Positions 52,106 to 60,636 of a DNA stretch of 64,000 bases are shown here, piece after piece. Every line of letters begins with the position of its first letter. The stretch's first letter is position 1. This stretch comes from Mucilaginibacter gossypiicola (GTDB lineage Bacteria; Bacteroidota; Bacteroidia; Sphingobacteriales; Sphingobacteriaceae), in the NCBI RefSeq assembly GCF_900110105.1, contig NZ_FOCL01000003.1, forward strand, positions 558,001 to 622,000. Reading direction: 5' to 3'. The notes beneath the pieces are model-generated. The model did no database searches, was not told where the DNA came from, and saw only the letters and a list, made by a program, of their open reading frames with translations. A program made the translations under genes and the position numbers.

Positions 52106-52456
52106 ATGGACCCTATAATGACGCTGGTAATTGTTGCTATTATTGCTGCTATAGTTTTAGTAGAATTTAACAAACAACAAAAAGCAAAAGTGAGCGATAA
52201 CTCGCCTATCACTTTTGACGTTCAACAAGCTTATCTGCTTAAAGCTGCTGAATATAAAATAGAAGCAATAGAAGATCATCAAAAGCACAGTACAGGTATA
52301 AATAGCACTGCCATTGAAAATCTTGAGGGAGAATTGACGCAATTAACCAAAGCTTTCGAAAAAGGAGATATCCAGTTAAAAGAATTCAATTTAAAGTTAG
52401 ATGCCTTACTCAACAACCTTGATCCGGTTAATTTTTCACTGGCACAGGCTTCTTAA
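52106..52456 (+). CDS. One-helix membrane protein with coiled coil (paralogue B)
   Basis: 116 residues. MDPIMTLVIVAIIAAIVLVE is a membrane helix, followed by EFNKQQKAKV, a middle helix and ELTQLTKAFEKGDIQLKEFN, LKLDALLNN. It matches the paralogue at 47395-47718 in EF(N/D)KQQ(K/R) and in the end pattern (LK.FN.KL..LL). Role unknown. Confidence 0.62.
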   Translation: MDPIMTLVIVAIIAAIVLVEFNKQQKAKVSDNSPITFDVQQAYLLKAAEYKIEAIEDHQKHSTGINSTAIENLEGELTQLTKAFEKGDIQLKEFNLKLDALLNNLDPVNFSLAQAS

Positions 52457-52482
52457 TTTTTATTGATCGGATAAATAAATTA

Positions 52483-55400
52483 CTATTTCAGGAGCACCAC
52501 ATATCCCGACAATGGCTTGCTGCCATCTTTAAGGTCAACTACATAGTAATATGTACCTGAAGGTAGTACATAACCATTAAAAGATCCATTCCAATCTTTA
52601 CTATAACCTACCGAACGGAATATTCCTGCACCATACCTGTTAAACACATTTACCGTGCAGTTTGGGTAAGCCGCAAGCCCGGTTATGCTCCATGTATCAT
52701 TAACACCATCACCATTGGGAGTAAAAGTATTGGGGATAAGCATCTGTTCAAGCACATTAACTTTAATAGTCGCCGATGACTGGCACCCTCCTGCAGATGC
52801 TACTGTTAATGTATATGCAGTGGTTACAGTTGGCGATGCAATTGGAGCGGAAACTGATGCATTACTTAACCCAACTGAAGGCGACCAGCTGTAATCAATA
52901 ATTCCATTGGATAGTGTTGGCGATAAAGTAACACTTTCGCCTTTTTTAATAGTAACATCGCCGTTAAACTCAACGGTGGGCGGCGCTTTAGTTTGAATGG
53001 GGGCAGCCGGATCAGAAATTGCACGCAAAGGACCACAATCACTTGTATTAGTCAGCGTAACGGTTACCTTATCAGAAGCTGTTATAGTAGCTGGTGCTGG
53101 GAATATTTTATTGTTATAATGCTGATCGATACCATTGATCTCCCAACGATAAACAGAATTGATGGTTTCAGTGCCATGGGTGTTTGCCATAAATGTTACC
53201 TGCTGTCCCGGGCAAGTCAGGTCCGGTTGCTCTATTGTTACCATCGGAGGCGTTAATGGCACAAATTGGGGCGATACCGGGTCCGAACTTGCACGCAAAG
53301 GGCCGCAATCACTTATATTACTCAGCGTAACAGTTACCTTATCAACAGCTGTTATAGTAGCTGGTGCCTGAAATGTTTTATTGTCATAATGCTGATCGAT
53401 ACCATTGATCTCCCAACGATAAACAGAATTAGCATTCTCAGTATCATGGGTGTTTGCCACAAATGCTACCTGCTGTCCAGGGCAAGCCAGATTCGGTTGC
53501 TCTATTGTTACCATCGGAGGTGTTAATGGCACAAATTGGGGCGATACCGGGTCCGAAATTGCACGCAAAGGGCCACAATCACTTGTATTGATCAGGGTGA
53601 CAGTTACCTTATCGGTAGCCGTTATAATAGCCGGTGCCTGGAATGTTTTATTGTTATAATTCTGATCGATACCATTGATCTCCCAGCGGTAAACAGAATT
53701 AGCATTCTCGGTACCATGGGTATTTGCCACAAATATTATTGGTTGCTCCGGGCAAGCCAAATCAGGTTGTTCTACCGTTACTACCGGGGGCACTACTGTT
53801 ACATATACAGGCGATAACGGGACCGAAATTGCACTCAGAGGACCACAATCACTTGTATTGATCAATGTAACAGTCACTTTATCAGTCGCAGTAATTGTAG
53901 TCGGTGCCTGGAATGTTTTATTGTTATAATTCTGATCGATACCATTGATCTCCCAGCGGTAAACAGAATTAGCATTCTCGGTACCATGGGTATTTGCCAC
54001 AAATGTAACCGGCTGCCCCGGGCAAGCTAAATCTGACTGTTCTGCTGTAACAACCGGATTTACCAATGGTATATACATGGGTGATGCCGGGGCAGAAGTA
54101 ACAGACGGAGAAGTCGTACAATCAACGGTATTAGTCATCATTACCGTTATTACATCAGTACTCGTAACTTCAGAGCTTATAAAATTCACACTATTAGGAC
54201 CTGTGGGAATTCCGTTTACATACCACTGGTAATTTAAATTATTGGCCGGATTGGGTGTCAACGCCACAAGTATCACCTGCTCGCCGGGGCAACCTAAAAT
54301 TTGTTGATTAATGCTCACTTCAAGTGTCATGATCTCGTTTACTACCCCGCTTACAGGCACTTGAACATCCGCTACCCCGGTTGATTTTAATAACACATTC
54401 CCGGTTATATTTCCAGCGGGTGCTGTTGCTGCAGAACGAACATACACGGCAATTCCGTCACCATCGGGTGGCAACTCCAAATCAGCAAGCGGTATAGTAA
54501 CAGTACTGCTATAACCGCCAGCCGGCATCAACGACACTTCAAAGTTGGGAGGAGCTATAACAACTGCATCGCTGGTAAGGTTTATTCCTGCAACCATGAA
54601 CGTTTGATAATTTGCAGATGCCGTTCCAACACAGGCTGTAATAGTACCACTGGCGCTACTGCTATTGATAATGGGCTTTGTTACATCATCAACCTCTATA
54701 CTCAATATAAACTTACTACTGCCCGCTGCATTATATGCGGTAACTGTATAATTAGTAGCTGGCCATAAAACTGTAGGAGTGCCGGTAATAATACCTGTTT
54801 TAGGGTCAAAAACAAGGCCGGCAGGCAACCCTTTATCGATAGTATAACCGGTTGCTATAACCCGTTTTATAGAATTTGTTCCATACTCAGCCACATATAA
54901 ATTACCGTCCGGCCCTATTGTTATACCGCTCGGACTACTAAAATGAACATTAGTACCAACCCCGCTTTCAACCCCTACCGGGCCGCCCCCTGCTATAGTT
55001 TTAACCTCACCATCTGGCGAAATCCGCCGTACAGTACCAACCCCACCATCGGTGACATATAAATTACCGGATGGATCAACTGTTATCCCTACAGGAAATT
55101 GAAAATTGGCAGCCGTTCCGTTTCCATCGCCTGTGCCGAAGGAACCACTGCCCGCTATTGTTGTAACCTGCCCGTTAGGAGTAATTTTACGTATCACAAA
55201 ACCGGCCTGATCTGCAACGTAAATATTTCCATCTTTATCAACTGCCAGTCCGGCCGGCTTGTTAAACTTGGCGGCACGCCCAAGTCCATCTGCAGTACCC
55301 GCCGCTGGCTGCCCCGCAAGTGTATATACATACCCCGACGGAGAAATTTTGCGGATTGCGTTATTACCATCTGACACATACAAATTATCATCCTTATCAA

Positions 55401-55983
55401 TTGCTATACCGTTAGGATTGATAATATTTGCCACATCACCCGGCCCATCGGCAGTTCCGGCTTGGTTAATACCCGCAAAAACTGTAATTATCCCGGAAGG
55501 GGTAATTTTTAATATGTTGTGATTACTGTAATTGGCTACAAATAAATTGCCACTTTTATCCTTAACTACACCGCGCGGGTTGTTAAGCTTAGGCACGTTA
55601 AAAGGAGGGCCGGGTAATGCATCGGTAGCTATTGACGAAACCTGCCCGGAAGCACTTATCATACGGATCCCGCCGCCGCTTTCGGCTATGTATGTATTTC
55701 CGTCAGCATCCATACTTATACCATATGGCAATTTAAACTGTGCAGTAGCCGCATCACCATTTACATTGCCAAACTGACCCGTACCTGCTATAACCTTAGT
55801 TTCACCATAAATAGTGGCCGGCACAGCACCGCCTGTATTAGCAGGGCTTAAGGGTGTTATTGCAGCGCCAATAATATAAACATTGGGGGTAGTGTAGGTA
55901 ATATCGGGTGCCTGGCCAAAAGCCGAAAAAGCTATAAGCCAAAGCGTAATTACCGCTATTGCCGGTTTCAGAAAGGCACACAC
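52483..55983 (-). CDS. NHL/Ig-repeat surface protein with T9SS type B C-terminal domain
   Basis: 1166 residues with a signal peptide (ITLWLIAFSAFGQ). Order: a putative Ig-type start, NHL beta-propeller units (for example LYVSDGNNAIRKISPSGYVY) at about residues 60-400, a putative He_PIG domain (GLPAGLVFDPKTGIITGTPT), an Ig-like region, then near-identical units of 90 residues (PVVT.EQ.DLACPG.., then RWEINGIDQ), a PKD-like unit, and the C-terminal FTPNGDGVNDTWSI ... YVVLLK domain that directs type IX secretion and attachment. Probably a large cell-surface adhesin or gliding-related protein. Confidence 0.9.
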   Translation of the reverse strand: MCAFLKPAIAVITLWLIAFSAFGQAPDITYTTPNVYIIGAAITPLSPANTGGAVPATIYGETKVIAGTGQFGNVNGDAATAQFKLPYGISMDADGNTYIAESGGGIRMISASGQVSSIATDALPGPPFNVPKLNNPRGVVKDKSGNLFVANYSNHNILKITPSGIITVFAGINQAGTADGPGDVANIINPNGIAIDKDDNLYVSDGNNAIRKISPSGYVYTLAGQPAAGTADGLGRAAKFNKPAGLAVDKDGNIYVADQAGFVIRKITPNGQVTTIAGSGSFGTGDGNGTAANFQFPVGITVDPSGNLYVTDGGVGTVRRISPDGEVKTIAGGGPVGVESGVGTNVHFSSPSGITIGPDGNLYVAEYGTNSIKRVIATGYTIDKGLPAGLVFDPKTGIITGTPTVLWPATNYTVTAYNAAGSSKFILSIEVDDVTKPIINSSSASGTITACVGTASANYQTFMVAGINLTSDAVVIAPPNFEVSLMPAGGYSSTVTIPLADLELPPDGDGIAVYVRSAATAPAGNITGNVLLKSTGVADVQVPVSGVVNEIMTLEVSINQQILGCPGEQVILVALTPNPANNLNYQWYVNGIPTGPNSVNFISSEVTSTDVITVMMTNTVDCTTSPSVTSAPASPMYIPLVNPVVTAEQSDLACPGQPVTFVANTHGTENANSVYRWEINGIDQNYNNKTFQAPTTITATDKVTVTLINTSDCGPLSAISVPLSPVYVTVVPPVVTVEQPDLACPEQPIIFVANTHGTENANSVYRWEINGIDQNYNNKTFQAPAIITATDKVTVTLINTSDCGPLRAISDPVSPQFVPLTPPMVTIEQPNLACPGQQVAFVANTHDTENANSVYRWEINGIDQHYDNKTFQAPATITAVDKVTVTLSNISDCGPLRASSDPVSPQFVPLTPPMVTIEQPDLTCPGQQVTFMANTHGTETINSVYRWEINGIDQHYNNKIFPAPATITASDKVTVTLTNTSDCGPLRAISDPAAPIQTKAPPTVEFNGDVTIKKGESVTLSPTLSNGIIDYSWSPSVGLSNASVSAPIASPTVTTAYTLTVASAGGCQSSATIKVNVLEQMLIPNTFTPNGDGVNDTWSITGLAAYPNCTVNVFNRYGAGIFRSVGYSKDWNGSFNGYVLPSGTYYYVVDLKDGSKPLSGYVVLLK
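53012..54091. repeat. Four tandem 270-bp coding repeats
   Basis: GCACGCAAAG-type landmarks occur at 53021, 53291, 53561 and 53831, exactly 270 bases apart, and the units share most of their bases. Each encodes one 90-residue Ig-like unit of the surface protein. A fifth, diverged unit follows near 54101. The third and fourth units share an identical block (TTCTGATCGATACCATTGAT), which suggests recent duplication or conversion. Confidence 0.85.
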
Positions 55984-56207
55984 TGCTGTTATTTTAAATT
56001 GTAAGCGAGCAGGTGGATTCCGGAATATGGAAGATAATAAGAGCAGATATAATTGGCCATTAAATTGCAGGTAAGGTTATAGTAATCTGTTTTATCTCAT
56101 TAGTCTATCAATCACTTGCAGACATACTAAAATAAGTTTTTCCGGCAACTCAATCAATTTAATATGATTAAAATTATTTAGTTCCTCATTAGGGATAAAA
56201 ACAAAAA

Positions 56208-56224
56208 AGCCGGCAATGCCGGCT
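56208..56224 (-). terminator. Terminator of the RNA-binding protein gene
   Basis: AGCCGGC (56208-56214) and GCCGGCT (56218-56224) around AAT, followed on the minus strand by TTTTTTG. It also lies upstream of the surface-protein gene, with nothing else clear in the gap 55984-56260. Confidence 0.75.
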
Positions 56225-56260
56225 AATATTTTGAAAAAGAAGAATAATGTTTATTTGGTA

Positions 56261-56551
56261 TTAATTACGCCTGAAGCCACCTTTTTGGCCACCACCGTTA
56301 AAACCAGGACCCTTATCTTCGGCTACGTTAACCGTGATCCTGCGGCCATAATAACTTGCTCCATTCATGCAACGTATCGCTTCTTTCGCTTCATCCTCGT
56401 TAACCATCTCCACAAAACCAAAACCCTTACTCTCTTTTGTTTCGCGATCCTTAATGATCCTGAGCGATTTAACAGGCCCAAAATCACCAAAAACAGCTGT
56501 TAATTCGGCCTCATCTACTTCTAAAGGAAGACCTGCAATAAATACTTTCAT
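56261..56551 (-). CDS. RRM-type RNA-binding protein
   Basis: 96 residues from MKVFIAGLPLEVDEAELTAV (56551). One RNA recognition motif with RNP2 (KVFIAGLP) and RNP1 (KGFGFVEM), then a Gly-rich tail (GFNGGGQKGGFRRN). Cold-shock-type small RRM proteins of Bacteroidota and cyanobacteria have this layout. An upstream in-frame ATG (56614) adds a sequence unlike the family. Confidence 0.93.
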   Translation of the reverse strand: MKVFIAGLPLEVDEAELTAVFGDFGPVKSLRIIKDRETKESKGFGFVEMVNEDEAKEAIRCMNGASYYGRRITVNVAEDKGPGFNGGGQKGGFRRN

Positions 56552-56697
56552 CAATGTTTTTAAAATTTGCGTAAAGGTACGAAAAAAGAGCCGGATTCCA
56601 GCACCCCGGGACACTAATGACCATTAGGTAATGGCTTTTTTACCTTCATATTACTGAATAAAAATTTCCAAACCAATGTTAAAAACAGAACCGGATT

Positions 56698-57294
56698 TTA
56701 TTTGAGCTGCAACTCAAAGCTACCCTCAACACGGTAAAACGGCGAGTCGGATTTATCATCCTTAGCTAAAAAGGTAAAGAAAGTACCTTTGGCAATCATA
56801 TTTTCGTGGTTATACTGATCCATATCAATTTTACCAAAATCCTGCTGCCCGGCATACCTGGTAAGTGTGTACTGAAGTAAAGGCTTTTTTTCATCAACCT
56901 TAAATAAAAACTGGCTTCCGGCTACATCACTGCTTGTTTTTACCGAAGCCAATCCTAACGAGCTGATACCAAAGCTCATATTATGTGCTTTATTGATTGC
57001 TGTGATACCAAAATATTTGTTATCACCATTATGTACGTTAATGAATGCTATCGAATCCTGGCTGGCATCAAATGTATAAGTTGAATCTTCGATAGTGACT
57101 TTTAAAGTACCTTTTCCTGCAAGAAAATTGCCCGGGGTATTGATAATATTTACTGATGATACGCTGTCTTTACTGCTTGTTGCTTTAACTGCGTTTATAT
57201 CCTTTACCTCCTCATCTTTTTGACAGGAAGTTAAGGCCACCGAAATGGCTAAACTTAGTAAAACAAACAATTTAGTAAAACTGGTACGTATCAT
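56698..57294 (-). CDS. Hypothetical lipoprotein
   Basis: 198 residues from MIRTSFTKLFVLLSLAISVA (57294), a lipobox (ALTSCQKDEE) follows. Mature protein is beta-rich (GTLKVTIEDSTYTFDASQDS, IAFINVHNGDNKYFGITAIN). It could be of the DUF5025/immunoglobulin-like lipoprotein type; no exact family was recognised. The frame is open further upstream (57402) without a plausible leader. Confidence 0.7.
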   Translation of the reverse strand: MIRTSFTKLFVLLSLAISVALTSCQKDEEVKDINAVKATSSKDSVSSVNIINTPGNFLAGKGTLKVTIEDSTYTFDASQDSIAFINVHNGDNKYFGITAINKAHNMSFGISSLGLASVKTSSDVAGSQFLFKVDEKKPLLQYTLTRYAGQQDFGKIDMDQYNHENMIAKGTFFTFLAKDDKSDSPFYRVEGSFELQLK

Positions 57295-57568
57295 AGGCTC
57301 ACTGGCGAATAAACATAGCAATAAATAATTACAAATCTCATTAAATATGGTTAAACAAATTAATTTTTTAACTTTTTTTAACCTTTGTATGATATACGTC
57401 AATATTCATGCTAAAGTTGCCGGTTTATTACGTCAGAAAGCACTTTTAATAAAAATGCAAAAACAAATAGCTGGCAAGCCGTTTTTGGGATTTTTCGACA
57501 CTTGAAATTATAGAAATCAAAATCAAAGCACATGACAATATACTGTCAATCAAAGCAATACACACTAA

Positions 57569-58813
57569 TTAAAACACTTCGCCCACATTTATAAACAAGC
57601 CTCGCGACCCTTCCCGGCCGAAACCATAATCAATGGCGATATTAGTTTTAGATACCTTGTTCAGCTTTACCCTTAAACCCGCACCAAAACCAGGCTGTAT
57701 AGATTGCAAAGCAGTGCCCGGCGCTGCCGAAAATGATTCGCCGTTTGCAAAAGCTACACCGCCAAGCAAACCATTGCGGGTTATCTTAAACCGGTATTCG
57801 CTTTCAAGGTAAACCATTTGCGCTCCACGAAATCTGCCTTGTATATATCCGCGTCCGGTAGTAAAGCTGGGATCATGCCCTGTGGCTGGCAGGTCAAGAT
57901 ATGCGGGCCGTCCGTTAATTACCAGCCAGTTATATGACCAAAAGGCCAATACGTTATCAGAGCTTTCCGGAAACCTGAAATATTTACGTATGTCAACAAT
58001 TAAGGAGCGCCAGGCTGTTGTGCTGCCTAAAAAAGTATAATTATCCCGGTACTGTAACGAAGTGTAAAATCCGCGTGATGCATTGATCGGATTATCGCGA
58101 CTGTCATACAATCCGCTAAAGGTTATTCCGGTTGATATAGCGCGACTGACGGGGCCGTATCGTTCATAATCAGACGTTTTTCCATTTAATTGCCCTTTCT
58201 CATACATATTCCATCGGTCATCAAAAATATAACCTAAACCGGCATAAAAATTCCCGGTTATATTGCGTAAAACAGTTTCATGAAACCGGAAAAAACTGTA
58301 AACCAACGGATTTTCATTATCCCTGTCAGAGTTACTGCCTAAGCCAAAACTACTCTGCGGATATTTGTAAAACCTAAAATCACCTATAAAGTCATACTTA
58401 TTATTTTTTGACCAGATATTTGATTGTATGGGGATGATCACCTGCTTATTTTGAGTATAAGCGGGGTTTACGGTTATAGTGGAGATCCTGGTGTTGGGAG
58501 CTAACCTGAAAATCACGTTGCCGGATACAGTACCGGCCAAACCCGTTTGTAAAGTATATCCTATAGCCGGAATAATTGATATTACCGGTTTTGAGGTTAC
58601 AGAATCAACCTTGCCGGGTTTATTACTTTCATGAAAAATGGATCCGATAACATCAAAAATATCTTTTTCGAAGGTAGTGTCGGGATGGGTAACCAGTACT
58701 GTATCTTTATATTTAGTATGCCCTATCGGAATGTATTTTTGATCCTGGGCATGCACACTTATACCTATGAGCAAGCCTGCAAAAATTAAAATGCCTGTTT
58801 TATTAATACCCAT
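57569..58813 (-). CDS. BamA/TamA family outer membrane protein (surface antigen barrel)
   Basis: 414 residues with a signal peptide (ILIFAGLLIGISVHAQ). No POTRA domain is seen; after a short linker the D15/BamA-type barrel begins (PAIGYTLQTGLAGTVSGNVI, DDRWNMYEKG) and finishes with GFGREGSRGLFINVGEVF. RGAQMVYLESEYRFK, with a TGRGYIQGRFRG loop, resembles the conserved barrel lid region. It may be a small D15-type channel or transporter. Confidence 0.85.
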   Translation of the reverse strand: MGINKTGILIFAGLLIGISVHAQDQKYIPIGHTKYKDTVLVTHPDTTFEKDIFDVIGSIFHESNKPGKVDSVTSKPVISIIPAIGYTLQTGLAGTVSGNVIFRLAPNTRISTITVNPAYTQNKQVIIPIQSNIWSKNNKYDFIGDFRFYKYPQSSFGLGSNSDRDNENPLVYSFFRFHETVLRNITGNFYAGLGYIFDDRWNMYEKGQLNGKTSDYERYGPVSRAISTGITFSGLYDSRDNPINASRGFYTSLQYRDNYTFLGSTTAWRSLIVDIRKYFRFPESSDNVLAFWSYNWLVINGRPAYLDLPATGHDPSFTTGRGYIQGRFRGAQMVYLESEYRFKITRNGLLGGVAFANGESFSAAPGTALQSIQPGFGAGLRVKLNKVSKTNIAIDYGFGREGSRGLFINVGEVF

Positions 58814-58897
58814 TATAATTATTCGATGCAGGATGTGTAAAGGTTATATCCGTGCAATTATAAAATAATTATTTAAGTTATTTGTTTGTACTGGGTT

Positions 58898-59362
58898 TTA
58901 TTGCGCCTTCAACCGCGGATCAAAAGTAAACTTACTCACGCTACTGATAGTTATTTTATTATAATCGGGATGGGCCGGATTAAACAGGTAATTATACTCC
59001 AGATCGATAATTGCCGATGGAACTTTTAAAACGGCCGTTTCCATTTTACGCAGCCAGGTATCGCCAAGCAATTGCGTAACAGGGTAGTTAATTACTTTAT
59101 GCCATTCGGCGTTAAGTTTCTGGAGTTTGTTTACAGTGATTTCAAAAATGGGCAGATTATCAGGTATTTGAAATATAATAACCGAAAAATCGCCTGCATA
59201 TAAAGCAGTTCCGGGCGAATGCGCCAATTTTTCGAGGCATGAAAGCGCCAGTGAACCACCCGTATAGATCATATATTGCCCCAATGAGTTCCATCGCCCG
59301 TCTATGCCCGAGCCTTTACGGTCGTGCGCATATTTGGTTTGGCTTATCCGGTAAACGTTCAA
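58898..59362 (-). CDS. RES domain toxin
   Basis: 154 residues. MNVYRISQTKYAHDRKGSGI opens the RES family domain, with Arg5 in YRIS, YMIYTGGSLALSCLEKLAHS carrying the Glu, and a late Ser in ISSVSKFTFDPRL. RES toxins degrade NAD+ to stop growth. It is the second gene of a pair with the Xre-type antitoxin at 59460-59966, 97 bases apart. Confidence 0.9.
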   Translation of the reverse strand: MNVYRISQTKYAHDRKGSGIDGRWNSLGQYMIYTGGSLALSCLEKLAHSPGTALYAGDFSVIIFQIPDNLPIFEITVNKLQKLNAEWHKVINYPVTQLLGDTWLRKMETAVLKVPSAIIDLEYNYLFNPAHPDYNKITISSVSKFTFDPRLKAQ

Positions 59363-59459
59363 AAGATAGCGTAGAATAGATTAATAAATTACTTGGCGAA
59401 CATAAATTACGTTAAAAAGCAATCAATAACTCGCTAAACCATTAATTAAATAATTGCTT

Positions 59460-59966
59460 TTATGCAAGCACACCGTAATCAATGCGGATAAGCTGACTTA
59501 TCACAATACTGATACCAGTTATAGTATCAAGTAAATCATAAGGAATGGCATCAATACCCAGGTTATAATGTTTTAACCAGCCTTTAAACTCATCAAGCGA
59601 GCCAAATGTATCAAGGCCTTTATCAAAAAGTTCAAAAAGTTGAATAATATGCTCGCTAAGCCCCTGGTTTAACTCATGTGCACTTTGCAAATGCTTACGC
59701 AAAGTAGGCTCAGTGATATGCAGCCATTTGGCAATATCGCTTTGAGTTGCGCCGGTTACTTTTAATAAATCGGTGATAGCATTTGAATGCAAGCCTTGTT
59801 TTATAGCCCCAAGTTTGGCCAAAGGCGATTTAAAATAAGTTTCATAAGGCACCAGCAGATCATTAAAGGCCTGCATAGGCGTATCTGTAAATACATATGG
59901 GAGAGATGCAGCTTGCCCCTCCCTGGCTTCAACACCTGTATTACGATTTTTGATTGCTTTGCTCAT
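59460..59966 (-). CDS. Xre/MbcA/ParS-type antitoxin (DUF2384)
   Basis: 168 residues from MSKAIKNRNTGVEAREG (59966); an ATG at 59972 lies inside the -7 box and is rejected. TQSDIAKWLHITEPTLRKHL is a helix-turn-helix; the C-terminal DUF2384 domain (ELFDKGLDTFGSLDEFKGWL) binds and blocks the RES toxin. It precedes the toxin gene, the usual order. It should repress its own operon through the palindrome upstream. Confidence 0.9.
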   Translation of the reverse strand: MSKAIKNRNTGVEAREGQAASLPYVFTDTPMQAFNDLLVPYETYFKSPLAKLGAIKQGLHSNAITDLLKVTGATQSDIAKWLHITEPTLRKHLQSAHELNQGLSEHIIQLFELFDKGLDTFGSLDEFKGWLKHYNLGIDAIPYDLLDTITGISIVISQLIRIDYGVLA

Positions 59967-59969
59967 ACA

Positions 59970-60012
59970 CAAATGTAAATATTTTCTATTAAAATAGAAA
60001 ATATTTACATTT
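59970..60012 (-). promoter_or_regulatory. Xre/RES operator-promoter: 20-bp perfect inverted repeat over the promoter
   Basis: AAATGTAAATATTTTCTATT (59971-59990) and AATAGAAAATATTTACATTT (59993-60012) are perfect arms around AA. The minus strand has TACATTTG (59977-59970), matching TAnnTTTG, and a TTTC (60000-59997) 19 bases upstream as -33. Both elements lie in the palindrome, three bases before the ATG at 59966. Confidence 0.75.
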
Positions 60013-60139
60013 TATTTCCCAGTCGGTTTATCTATTTGCCTGTTATATTAAAATAAAAAATTACCAATAAAATTAGCAATTGCAAAAAACATTTCCGATA
60101 TTTGATTATTCTTTTATGCCATTCGGCATTGTAAACATA

Positions 60140-60610
60140 ATGAAACCCAACATATCTTCCTGCAATAACGCTGCCCAGGTTAAGCAGCTTATTGATAATT
60201 ATTTCGAAAACATAAAAGGTGAATATCACCTTGAACACAAACCCGCAAAAAACAATAAAGATAATGCAGAAACTATTGAACACAAAGTTTGGGACCGGGA
60301 TCCCGAACCCGCAACCTTATCGGCACTGGCACTTGCTCTCGGCTTCAACAGCCGCCAGGAGTTTCACGATTATGTGCATCATGGCCGTTTTTCAAAAGCT
60401 GTTAAACAAGGGATTCTACGCGTAGAGGCATATTACGAAGCTCATTTACATCAAAACACAACGGGTGCCATGTTCGCATTAAAAAGCATGGGGTGGAGCG
60501 AAAAGCCTGATTCACCACCTGCTAATACAAACGCAGATAATACTTTAAAAGTACAGATAGTTGACTCCGGCCCTACTCCTGCCGGCAGCGAAAAAGATGT
60601 AAAGCTATAA
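60140..60610 (+). CDS. Phage terminase small subunit
   Basis: 156 residues from MKPNISSCNNAAQVKQLIDN (60140). TLSALALALGFNSRQEFHDY, KAVKQGILRVEAYYEAHLHQ and FALKSMGWSEK are the common helix-turn-helix small-subunit pattern. The frame is open to 60080. It lies 46 bases before the large terminase subunit start. The small subunit recognises packaging DNA. It is the first clear gene of the phage-derived module. Confidence 0.8.
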   Translation: MKPNISSCNNAAQVKQLIDNYFENIKGEYHLEHKPAKNNKDNAETIEHKVWDRDPEPATLSALALALGFNSRQEFHDYVHHGRFSKAVKQGILRVEAYYEAHLHQNTTGAMFALKSMGWSEKPDSPPANTNADNTLKVQIVDSGPTPAGSEKDVKL

Positions 60611-60636
60611 TACTAAAGCCAATTGCAACTTAGCCA

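Noticed and set aside
52993..53817. Repeated plus-strand frames opposite the surface protein repeats
   Set aside because: They recur only because of the 270-bp coding repeats on the minus strand.
53012..54091. CRISPR array
   Set aside because: Repeat unit is 270 bp and coding, without short repeats and variable spacers.
59967..59972. ATG at 59972 as antitoxin start (MCMSK)
   Set aside because: It falls inside the -7 box, so it could not be translated from the likely promoter.
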